From Eubacteriaceae bacterium (GTDB taxonomy: Bacteria; Bacillota; Clostridia; Peptostreptococcales; Anaerovoracaceae), in the NCBI GenBank assembly GCA_902362435.1, contig CABIWW010000001.1, positions 131,684-195,683 on the forward strand: a stretch of DNA of 64,000 nucleotides, in the 5' to 3' direction. Position numbers and translations under genes: made by a program. The notes beneath the pieces are model-generated. The model worked only from the letters and a program-made list of their open reading frames with translations, did not search any database and was not told the origin of the DNA. Positions 34,647 through 41,954 of the stretch are shown piece by piece (positions within the stretch are counted from its first letter, which is position 1; each line of letters begins with the position of its first letter).

Positions 34647-35140
34647 TGAGATACAGATTCTGTTCCAGCTGCACCGAAGAGATGGATAGACAGCTCCGTG
34701 AGGATGAGTCTGCACCCGAGGAAATGCAGGGATACAACTGCATCATGATCTACAGCCCGGATAAGAGCAGGCTGCTGTTTTGCAAAAGACTCAAGGACCC
34801 GTACGAAGGGAAGTTCAACCTGGTAGGCGGCAAGATCGAGCCGGGCGAGGACCATTTCGACGCGGCGTACAGAGAGCTTTTCGAGGAGACCGGCATCAGC
34901 CGCAGCGACGTCACGCTTTCGCACATGATGGACTTCACGTACTACAACCAGCACTGCATCGTCGAGGTGTATGCGGGCGTGCTCACAGCTGACGTGGAGC
35001 TTGTGAGCGAGAAGCATCCGCTCTGCTGGATAGACGCGGGCGAGGATTTCTTCGACCTCGAGAGATTCGCAGGTGAGGGAAACATCGGTCACATGGTCGA
35101 GCAGGTCAGAGACTACGGCATGGGAGTGCCTGAAAAATAG
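34646..35140 (+). CDS. Nudix hydrolase
   Basis: 164 residues with a perfect Nudix box (GKIEPGE, seven residues, RELFEETGI) near 54-76. The N-terminus has a CSSC pair and Glu-rich region. Hydrolyses a nucleoside diphosphate linked to another moiety; MutT/8-oxo-dGTP type is plausible because of the conserved LLFCKRLKDPYEGKFNLVGGK lead-in, but the substrate is not readable. Start 34646 overlaps the stop of the small upstream gene, so it is coupled. Confidence 0.88.
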   Translation: MRYRFCSSCTEEMDRQLREDESAPEEMQGYNCIMIYSPDKSRLLFCKRLKDPYEGKFNLVGGKIEPGEDHFDAAYRELFEETGISRSDVTLSHMMDFTYYNQHCIVEVYAGVLTADVELVSEKHPLCWIDAGEDFFDLERFAGEGNIGHMVEQVRDYGMGVPEK

Positions 35141-35226
35141 CGGAAAAACGCCGGGAATGCCGCAGGCACAGTACGTCATACGTCGTCAGTATAGCAGTGC
35201 GTTCGGCGCAGAATAAAGAGAATATG

Positions 35227-35280
35227 AAAACGGTCAGATGGAACTTATCGTGTCACGGTTTGGAGTCTGGGCCGTTTTTT
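35227..35280 (+). terminator. Terminator of the G3E-Nudix operon
   Basis: AAAACGGTCAGA (35227-35238) pairs with TCTGGGCCGTTTT (35266-35278) with a small bulge, then a T-run. The gap 35141-35517 otherwise holds only this and the ppx upstream signals. Confidence 0.65.
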
Positions 35281-35410
35281 GCATTCTGCAGCTGCGTGCA
35301 GAAGGGGGACGGCGGGCGGAGTTTATGCACGGGATCATGCAAAGGCGCAGCTGTGGGCAGCACACAGGGCTTATGCGGCGCAGGACGGATGTCAAATGTA
35401 AAAATATGGG

Positions 35411-35467
35411 ATGTTAAATAAATTTAACATTAAAATCATGGAATACTTTACATAAACCACTTATAAT
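35411..35467 (+). promoter_or_regulatory. ppx-ppk control region with palindrome
   Basis: ATGTTAAAT-AA-ATTTAACAT (35411-35430) is a perfect inverted repeat. TTAACA (35425) and TTTACA (35447) lie 22 bases apart, two helical turns, upstream of TATAAT (35462-35467). No good -35 box is present, which suits an activator-dependent promoter such as PhoP, but this is inference. Confidence 0.45.
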
Positions 35468-35517
35468 AAGCATGTACACATTTAGAAACAATTCCGGACA
35501 CAGCAGAGGGGGTACCG

Positions 35518-36417
35518 ATGAAATATTCAGTGATAGATATAGGCTCGAACTCTGTCAGACTGACGGTCTACAGGGTAAAGGACGGAGCGTTCAGGATACT
35601 GTTCAAGGACAAAAAGATGGCAGGACTTGCAGGTTATGTAGAGAACGGGTGCATCAGCGACGCGGGTATAGAGCGTGCCTGCGATACGCTGCTGGAGTTC
35701 AGGAACACACTGCATCTGCTGGGGATAACGGACAGGATATATGCGTTTGCAACAGCGTCACTCAGAAATATCGTGAACAGCGACGAGGCGTCAGCCAGGA
35801 TAACGGCAGCGACAGGCTTCGATATAGATATAATAACGGGCGAGCAGGAAGCGATACTCGGATATACAGGTGTGATGCGAGAACTTCATGTATCGGACGG
35901 CGTGTTCACCGATATAGGCGGCGCCAGCACGGAGATCGCATTTTTCAGAGACGGGAGCGTGCTCGAGCCTCGAAGCTACCGCATGGGATCGCTGAAGCTG
36001 TACAAAGACTGCGTCAAACACATACTGCCGGGCAAGGCGTCGAAGGAGCGCATCAGCCGGGCGATAGCAGAGGAGTTCGCAAGGAGACCGCTGGAAGCGC
36101 CGGGACCGTACACGAAGCTGATATGCACGGGAGGAACGGCGAGATCTGTGTTCAAATTCGCCAGATATCTCGGGCTGATACCGGCATCTTCGAATACGAT
36201 GTCGGCAAAGGATCTTCTGAAGACAGGAGAGTTCCTGACCGGGGACAGGCGTGATGCGGCAGATGCGATACTGAAGGTGGATCCGGAAAGGATCCATACT
36301 ATAATACCGGGATACATGATCCTGCAGAGCATAGCGGATCATACAGCGGCAAAGAAGATAACCGTCAGCAGCTACGGAGTAAGGGAGGGGTATTTATGTC
36401 AAAAGATACTGGGATAA
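35518..36417 (+). CDS. ppx: Exopolyphosphatase / guanosine pentaphosphatase (Ppx/GppA family)
   Basis: Removes terminal phosphate from polyphosphate, or from pppGpp. 299 residues, the short one-lobe form. Family motifs: VIDIGSNSVRLTVY at the N-terminus, FATASLRNIVNS, TGEQEAILGYTG, FTDIGGASTEIAFF and ICTGGTARS. Paired with ppk: the 22-base overlap with the next gene couples synthesis of enzymes that make and break polyphosphate. GAGGGGG precedes the start. Confidence 0.9.
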   Translation: MKYSVIDIGSNSVRLTVYRVKDGAFRILFKDKKMAGLAGYVENGCISDAGIERACDTLLEFRNTLHLLGITDRIYAFATASLRNIVNSDEASARITAATGFDIDIITGEQEAILGYTGVMRELHVSDGVFTDIGGASTEIAFFRDGSVLEPRSYRMGSLKLYKDCVKHILPGKASKERISRAIAEEFARRPLEAPGPYTKLICTGGTARSVFKFARYLGLIPASSNTMSAKDLLKTGEFLTGDRRDAADAILKVDPERIHTIIPGYMILQSIADHTAAKKITVSSYGVREGYLCQKILG

Positions 36418-38534
36418 AGAAAAAATACAGCTATACGCAGAACAGAGAGCTGAGCTGGCTGAGATTCAACAGGAGAGTGCTGGAGGAGGCGGCAGATGCA
36501 AAGGTGCCGCTGCTTGAAAGGCTCAAGTTCGTATCGATATTTTCGACGAATCTGGATGAGTTCTTCATGGTGCGTGTCGGGAGCCTGTTCGATATAGCGT
36601 CGATGAACCCCGATCACACGGACAACAAGTCAGGTATGTCGCCCGAAGAGCAGCTTGACAGCATATACAGAGTGATACCGGGGCTAGTGGAGCGTAAACG
36701 GCGCATTTACAGGGCGGTCTGCATGGAGCTTGAAAAAGAAGGCATAAAAGATGTGCAGTACGAAGAGCTGACGCCGCTCGAAAGAGAGTATGCCGAAAAA
36801 TTCTTCGATACGGAGATGCTGCCGATACTGTCGCCGCAGATCATAGACAGCAGACACCCTAAACCGCATTTCCAGAGCAAGGGGCTTTATGTTGCCTCTC
36901 TTGTGCATGATAAGAACGACAGAAAATCGATGGCATTCGTGCAGGTGCCGGAGCACCTTCCGCAGGTCCTGATGCTGAGCGAAGCCGGAAGATCCATAAG
37001 GATAGAGAACATACTGTTGCAGCGCGTGCCTGAGCTTTACGGCAAATTCAGGCAGGAGGAGGCGTGCGTGTTTTCCGTGACGAGAAATGCGGATGTCAGC
37101 TTCGACTCGGAAAAATTCGAGGACAGCGAGACCGACTTCAGAAACTACGTGGAGAAAAGGCTCCGAAAGCGTGCGACCCTTGCGATCGTGCGCCTGGAGA
37201 TAGACCGCGATGTCTCCGACGGATTCAGAAAAGAGCTGATGAAGATGACGGGTGTGCAGAAGCATCAGGTGTATATAGACAGGACGCCGCTCAACATGAA
37301 ATACGTGTTCGAGATGATAGGCGGGCTGCCGGACGGACTGAAGGGAAAGCTGCTGTACAGACCTTACGAGCCGAGATGGCCGGAGGATCTCAGCCGCGAT
37401 GTCCCGATGATGGAGCAGATCAGGCAGAAGGACAGGATGCTGTTCTTCCCGTTCGATTCGGTGGAGCCGTTCATCAGGCTGCTCAATGAAGCGGCCGACG
37501 ATGAAGACGTGCTTTCGGTGAAAATAACTATATACAGGCTCGCATCATCATCGAAGATCGTGCGCGCACTGTGCCGCGCAGCAGAAAACGGCAAGGAAGT
37601 GATCGTGCTGATGGAGCTTCGCGCGAGGTTCGACGAGGAAAACAACATAGGCTGGTCGAAGATGCTGGAGGAGGCGGGATGCAAGGTGATATACGGCCTT
37701 GAGAATTTCAAATGTCACAGCAAGATCTGCCTTATAACCTCTCACAAAAAAGGAAAATACGGCTATATCACACAGTTCGGCACGGGCAATTACAACGAGA
37801 AGACGAACGCGATGTACACCGATCTGAGCATCATGACGGCAAACGAGGACATCGGACGCGACGGGACTGCGTTTTTCCGCAATATGCTGACAGGCAATCT
37901 CGATGGACAGTACAAAGAGCTGCTGGTGGCGCCGGCAGGTATAAAACCCGCGCTTATGGAGATGATAGATGGTGAGATCAGCAAGGGCGGCGACGGATAT
38001 ATATGCATGAAGATCAATTCCGTGACAGACAGGGACATCATCGACAAGCTGGCGGAAGCTTCGAGAGCAGGAGTAGACATACAGCTGATCGTACGCGGTA
38101 TATGCTGCATCAGAGCCGGTATCGCGGACGAGACCGAGAATGTGACAGTCACGAGCATAGTCGGCAGATACCTGGAGCATGCCAGGATATACTGCTTCGG
38201 CAGGGGAGGATCTGCAGGGCTTTACATATCCTCTGCAGACCTGATGACTAGAAACCTCAGCAGACGTGTCGAGATCGCCGGGCCTGTCCATGACGAGGAT
38301 ATAAAACGGCAGCTGATACGCATCCTGGAGGTGCAGCTTTCTGACAAGGCCAAGGCGAGTCTGATGCAGCCGGACGGATCGTATATACGGAAGTGCGAGG
38401 GAGAAGCAGTGGCGCTGGACAGCCAGCAGGAATTCATGGATGAAACGCTCCACGATGTGCAAAATGCGCCGGTTCCGCAGAAAATACACAACGGACTTTT
38501 CGGCAGGATCGCGGCGTTTTTCAGCAAATCATAA
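36396..38534 (+). CDS. ppk1: Polyphosphate kinase 1
   Basis: Polymerises the gamma phosphate of ATP into polyphosphate. 712 residues, normal for Ppk1. N-terminal domain YTQNRELSWLRFNRRVLEEA; head domain; PLD-like catalytic domains with the phospho-accepting His441 in FKCHSKICLI, and TQFGTGNYNEKTNAMYTDLS and SADLMTRNLSRRVEIAGPV further on. AGGGAGGGG lies upstream of ATG 36396, within the ppx tail. Confidence 0.95.
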   Translation: MSKDTGIKKKYSYTQNRELSWLRFNRRVLEEAADAKVPLLERLKFVSIFSTNLDEFFMVRVGSLFDIASMNPDHTDNKSGMSPEEQLDSIYRVIPGLVERKRRIYRAVCMELEKEGIKDVQYEELTPLEREYAEKFFDTEMLPILSPQIIDSRHPKPHFQSKGLYVASLVHDKNDRKSMAFVQVPEHLPQVLMLSEAGRSIRIENILLQRVPELYGKFRQEEACVFSVTRNADVSFDSEKFEDSETDFRNYVEKRLRKRATLAIVRLEIDRDVSDGFRKELMKMTGVQKHQVYIDRTPLNMKYVFEMIGGLPDGLKGKLLYRPYEPRWPEDLSRDVPMMEQIRQKDRMLFFPFDSVEPFIRLLNEAADDEDVLSVKITIYRLASSSKIVRALCRAAENGKEVIVLMELRARFDEENNIGWSKMLEEAGCKVIYGLENFKCHSKICLITSHKKGKYGYITQFGTGNYNEKTNAMYTDLSIMTANEDIGRDGTAFFRNMLTGNLDGQYKELLVAPAGIKPALMEMIDGEISKGGDGYICMKINSVTDRDIIDKLAEASRAGVDIQLIVRGICCIRAGIADETENVTVTSIVGRYLEHARIYCFGRGGSAGLYISSADLMTRNLSRRVEIAGPVHDEDIKRQLIRILEVQLSDKAKASLMQPDGSYIRKCEGEAVALDSQQEFMDETLHDVQNAPVPQKIHNGLFGRIAAFFSKS

Positions 38535-38573
38535 AAAACGCAGACAAATAGCTGCAGTTTTTTGCAAAAAAGC

Positions 38574-38601
38574 TTGCATTATATTGGTTTATGTGTATAA
38601 T
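38574..38601 (+). promoter_or_regulatory. Promoter of the superoxide reductase gene
   Basis: TTGCAT (38574-38579), 16 bases, TATAAT (38596-38601), 62 bases before the start codon. Confidence 0.6.
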
Positions 38602-38662
38602 ATACTTAAATGGTACAGATTAAAAATCGGAACTGAAACATAAATGCAGGGAGGAATGAAAG

Positions 38663-39034
38663 ATGAAATTTTATAAGTGTGAACATTGTGGAAATATAGT
38701 TACTTTCGTAGAGGACAAGGGCGTTCCTGTGATGTGCTGCGGACAGAAGATGACGGAGCTCAATGCAAACACTACTGATGCTGCACAGGAAAAGCACGTG
38801 CCGGTAGTTGAGCAGGACGGAGATACTGTAAAGGTGACTGTAGGTTCAGTTGAACATCCTATGCTTGAAGAGCATTTTATCCAGTGGGTATGTCTTGAGA
38901 CTGAAAAGGGCAGCCAGATAAAATATCTGAAGCCGGGTGCAAAGCCTGAGGCTGTTTTCACGCTGAACGATGACAGACTCGTTGCAGTTTACGAATACTG
39001 CAACCTGCACGGCCTCTGGAAAGCAGAAGTATAG
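38663..39034 (+). CDS. dfx: Desulfoferrodoxin (superoxide reductase)
   Basis: Reduces superoxide to peroxide without making oxygen; the standard anaerobe alternative to superoxide dismutase. 123 residues. The N-terminal desulforedoxin centre has C6-x2-C9 ... C25-C26 (FYKCEHC, MCCGQKM). The catalytic domain has EHPMLEEHFIQW and ends CNLHGLWKAE, giving the His/Cys iron site. Both iron centres look intact. GGGAGG precedes the start. The peroxide it makes could be handled by the manganese catalase elsewhere in the window. Confidence 0.93.
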   Translation: MKFYKCEHCGNIVTFVEDKGVPVMCCGQKMTELNANTTDAAQEKHVPVVEQDGDTVKVTVGSVEHPMLEEHFIQWVCLETEKGSQIKYLKPGAKPEAVFTLNDDRLVAVYEYCNLHGLWKAEV

Positions 39035-39163
39035 GCAGAGATGTATATCGGAGCTGCACCGGCGGACCCGGGGCCAGCACGGACAGCTCCGCAGATCAGA
39101 ATTCAGTTTCAGGAATGCTGCTGCAGGCAGGACACAGAAGATAAGTTACCGGGGGGATACGAC

Positions 39164-39364
39164 ATGGCTGTAAGAGAGAATGAAAACAGAGAAATAGTGG
39201 ACATGATCAGAGAAGGGCTCAGGCAGAGAAACGGATACTGCCCGTGCCGCGTGGAGATGATCCCGGAAAACAAGTGTGTCTGCAAGGAGTTCAGGGAACA
39301 GATCGCAGATCCGGATTTTGAAGGATACTGCCACTGCATGCTTTTCTACAAGTCAAAGGACTGA
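39164..39364 (+). CDS. Ferredoxin:thioredoxin reductase catalytic-subunit-like mini-protein
   Basis: 66 residues with three C-x-C pairs: CPC near 26, CVC near 38 and CHC near 56. This is the layout of the FTR catalytic subunit, where a 4Fe-4S cluster sits beside a redox disulfide, though spacing differs from the plant enzyme. GKYCPC-like and KEFREQ context is common in clostridial members. The ATG at 39164 follows GGGGGGATACGAC; the open frame upstream is unrelated. It lies 130 bases after superoxide reductase, suggesting a joint thiol/redox function. Confidence 0.75.
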   Translation: MAVRENENREIVDMIREGLRQRNGYCPCRVEMIPENKCVCKEFREQIADPDFEGYCHCMLFYKSKD

Positions 39365-39491
39365 TGACGGATGCGTGAGGGACAGCCGCCGGAAATGCGA
39401 AGCACGGCTGTATGAACAGCATGCACGCACTGCCGGACGGAGCAGTATAGCGTATGCCGTGCGCCTGTCGGATATTTCTTGACGGCAGGTA

Positions 39492-39522
39492 TTGATTTTC
39501 ATACCATAGAATGGTAGTATAT
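39492..39522 (+). promoter_or_regulatory. Promoter of the MATE gene with a dyad between -35 and -10
   Basis: TTGATT (39492-39497) and either TAGTAT (39515-39520, 17-base spacer) or GTATAT (39517-39522, 19-base spacer). The perfect dyad TACCAT-AGA-ATGGTA (39502-39516) lies between the boxes, the arrangement used by MerR-family activators. Confidence 0.5.
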
Positions 39523-39541
39523 AACATGGATACCAAGTTTG

Positions 39542-39573
39542 AAATTTGCCTAATGTATTTTAGGCAAATTTTT
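39542..39573 (+). terminator. Leader terminator (possible attenuator) before the MATE gene
   Basis: AAATTTGCCTA (39542-39552) and TAGGCAAATTT (39561-39571) pair perfectly and end in T-rich sequence. It lies after the promoter and 57 bases before the start codon. Confidence 0.65.
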
Positions 39574-39629
39574 GTGGTTACGAGAAAATAAGTATAAATC
39601 AGTAAAAAAATGAATACGAGGAATTCAAA

Positions 39630-41030
39630 ATGGAAAGCAATGACAAAATGAACAATCTGGACAATACGAACAAGATGGGCGAAATGCCTGTCGGGAGGCT
39701 CATCTTCCACATGTCGTGGCCGGCAGTACTGTCGATGTTCATACAGGCCTTTTACAATGTAGTAGACAGTTTTTTCGTTTCGATGATAAGCGAGCAGGCG
39801 CTGGCAGCGGTAACCTACATATTCCCGGTGCAGATGCTCATAATCTCGGTGGCTGTGGGAACAGGCGTCGGGATAAATTCGCTGATAGCAAGAAGACTGG
39901 GTGCGCAGCGCTATGAAGAGGCAGATCTGGCAGCAAGCCACGGGTACAGGATCTCGTTCTTTAACTGGATGTTCTTTGCGCTGATAGGGATATTCCTGTC
40001 GGGACCGATGATGCATATGATGTCGGATACACCGTACATCGTTGAAAACGGCGAGAAATACATGTTCATAATAACTGTGGGTTCGCTGTTTTCCATAATA
40101 CAGATCACGTCAGAGAAGATCCTGCAGTCGACAGGAAACATGAAGATACCTATGATCTGCAGCATATGCGGTGCAGTGACAAATATCATCCTGGATCCTA
40201 TGTTTATCTTCGGTGTCGGACCGTTCCCTGAAATGGGAGTTACCGGTGCAGCCGTGGCTACTATCCTGGGCCAGCTGGTTTCGATGTGTCTCGGGCAGTA
40301 TTTCCTTTTTGCAAAGGAGCACGCTGTGCATGTGAAGCTGCGCGGATGGAAGGTTCAGGGCAGGATACTCAGGGATATCTACGCTGTAGGAGCGCCGGCG
40401 ATACTGATGCAGTCGATCACATCCGTGATGCAGTTCGGTATGAACATCATACTGGGAAACCTTACGGAGACAGCAGTAGCTGTAATGGGCGTCTACGGAA
40501 GACTGCAGTCGTTCATATTCATGCCGGTATTCGGACTCAACCAGGGCGTGCTGCCTGTGATGGGATTCAACTACGGTGCGAGAAACAGGAAGCGACTCAT
40601 GGAAGCTTACAAGAAAGGTGTTTTCACAGCGCTCGTGATCATGGGCATAGGTCTGATACTGTTCCAGACAATACCGCATCAGCTTCTTGCGATATTCAAC
40701 TCGACAGGCAACCAGGCGATGTACGACATAGGAGTGCCTGCGCTGAAGACGATCAGTCTATGCTTCCTGCCGGCAGCATTCGGCATCATGACTTCATCGA
40801 TATTCCAGGCGATAGGACACGGTTTCCTCAGTCTGTGGGGATCGCTGCTCAGACAGCTCATCGGTATACTGCCGATCGCGTGGATATTCTCATACATAGC
40901 AGGTCTCGATCTGGTATGGTACTCGTTCCCGCTGGCAGAGCTGATAGGTGTCGTATACTTTGCGGCAGCGCTCAGATACGTGTACAGAAAGGATATAAGA
41001 CGCCTGGATATAATAAAGGGTATGATGTAG
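39630..41030 (+). CDS. MATE-family multidrug efflux transporter
   Basis: Cation-coupled drug or metabolite exporter in the membrane. 466 residues with about 12 membrane segments in two similar halves. Typical features: MSWPAVLSMFIQAFYNVVDSFF, VAVGTGVGINSLIARRLGA, and in the second half FGLNQGVLPVMGFNYGARN. The N-terminal ~20 residues are hydrophilic and Asn/Met-rich. Preceded by a dyad-containing promoter and a leader terminator, so it is probably induced. Confidence 0.9.
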   Translation: MESNDKMNNLDNTNKMGEMPVGRLIFHMSWPAVLSMFIQAFYNVVDSFFVSMISEQALAAVTYIFPVQMLIISVAVGTGVGINSLIARRLGAQRYEEADLAASHGYRISFFNWMFFALIGIFLSGPMMHMMSDTPYIVENGEKYMFIITVGSLFSIIQITSEKILQSTGNMKIPMICSICGAVTNIILDPMFIFGVGPFPEMGVTGAAVATILGQLVSMCLGQYFLFAKEHAVHVKLRGWKVQGRILRDIYAVGAPAILMQSITSVMQFGMNIILGNLTETAVAVMGVYGRLQSFIFMPVFGLNQGVLPVMGFNYGARNRKRLMEAYKKGVFTALVIMGIGLILFQTIPHQLLAIFNSTGNQAMYDIGVPALKTISLCFLPAAFGIMTSSIFQAIGHGFLSLWGSLLRQLIGILPIAWIFSYIAGLDLVWYSFPLAELIGVVYFAAALRYVYRKDIRRLDIIKGMM

Positions 41031-41057
41031 CGTCTATCCAGTATTTTCAAAACAAAA

Positions 41058-41099
41058 ATACCAATAGCACAGAAAAATCGTGTTATTGGTATTATTTTT
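41058..41099 (+). terminator. Rho-independent terminator of the MATE gene
   Basis: ATACCAATAGCAC (41058-41070) pairs with GTGTTATTGGTAT (41080-41092) with one G-U pair, then a T-run to 41099. Confidence 0.85.
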
Positions 41100-41171
41100 A
41101 ATGGAACTGCCTGATCTGCAGGCATTACGGTATGACAATACGGGACTTAGTGAAAGTTTGACGGTATCAGA

Positions 41172-41864
41172 TTATGGATATAGGATCTCGATCGTCTCGC
41201 CGTCTTCGATCCTGTAGTCGGAGTCCATCTCGACCAGGTCGTAGATCAGCGGATCTTCGATCAGCCGCTTCCATGCTGTGTAGGTGGCTTTGACAAAGTC
41301 ATCGTTGAGCGGTATTTTATCGGTGATCAGCGGACAGGTGTAAGGGACCGGACCGTTCTGGTATATCATGCAAAGCTCGCCGTCTTCATCGATGTGAGGG
41401 GCCAGAGGGAACGTCCGGCACTGCAGAGGACGCATGGCGCGGTCGCAGTTAGGTGCATTGAGACATCGCAGGAAATACACTTTCCCGCGCCAGCTGTCGG
41501 GGAATTCGTAGTCCTCGGCGTATGCCCAGCTCCAGCCGAGCCATTCCTCGTCACCGGAAAAGAGTTTTTCCTCGCCGGGAAGAAGATAGATGCCGAGAGA
41601 GAAATCGTCATCGCCGCTGCCTTTAGAGCAGCATACGGCATCGGGTGCTTCCGGATGTCCTCCGTTTCCTGTATCACCTGTGCTGCTGGAGCTATCCGTT
41701 GCGGTGCGGGCTGCATCGTCGATATTGCTGTAATCAGCATTTTCGTATTCATATGTGCAGCAGATACTGCCGCATAACAGGCCGCAGTCTCCATTAACTG
41801 GAGAAACTTTATCCAATAAACGGTATATGGCCTTAAATGTATTTTTTTTGATTGAACTTTTCAT
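41172..41864 (-). CDS. Cysteine-motif protein, YkgJ-like (probable Fe-S or Zn binding)
   Basis: 230 residues. Cys clusters include GDCGLLCGSICC near residues 25-36 and RCLNAPNCDRAMRPLQCRTFPLAPH near 135-158, plus a late PYTCPL. The second cluster resembles the metal-binding CxxxCxxCC region of YkgJ proteins. A Ser/Thr/Gly-rich low-complexity linker (~50-80) interrupts it. Function unknown. On the minus strand a TATAAT (41871-41876) ends six bases before the ATG, so the message may be leaderless; no ribosome site is visible. Confidence 0.65.
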   Translation of the reverse strand: MKSSIKKNTFKAIYRLLDKVSPVNGDCGLLCGSICCTYEYENADYSNIDDAARTATDSSSSTGDTGNGGHPEAPDAVCCSKGSGDDDFSLGIYLLPGEEKLFSGDEEWLGWSWAYAEDYEFPDSWRGKVYFLRCLNAPNCDRAMRPLQCRTFPLAPHIDEDGELCMIYQNGPVPYTCPLITDKIPLNDDFVKATYTAWKRLIEDPLIYDLVEMDSDYRIEDGETIEILYP

Positions 41865-41870
41865 AAAAAT

Positions 41871-41898
41871 ATTATATCATAAATGAATAATTGTTGAA
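41871..41898 (-). promoter_or_regulatory. Promoter giving a possible leaderless transcript
   Basis: Minus-strand TTCAAC, a 16-base spacer and TATAAT (41876-41871). The expected transcription start falls at the ATG of the Cys-motif gene. Confidence 0.4.
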
Positions 41899-41954
41899 AA
41901 TTTAATTTTCTTTACATATATATATAGATTTTGGTAAAAAGGAAGGACCACGAT

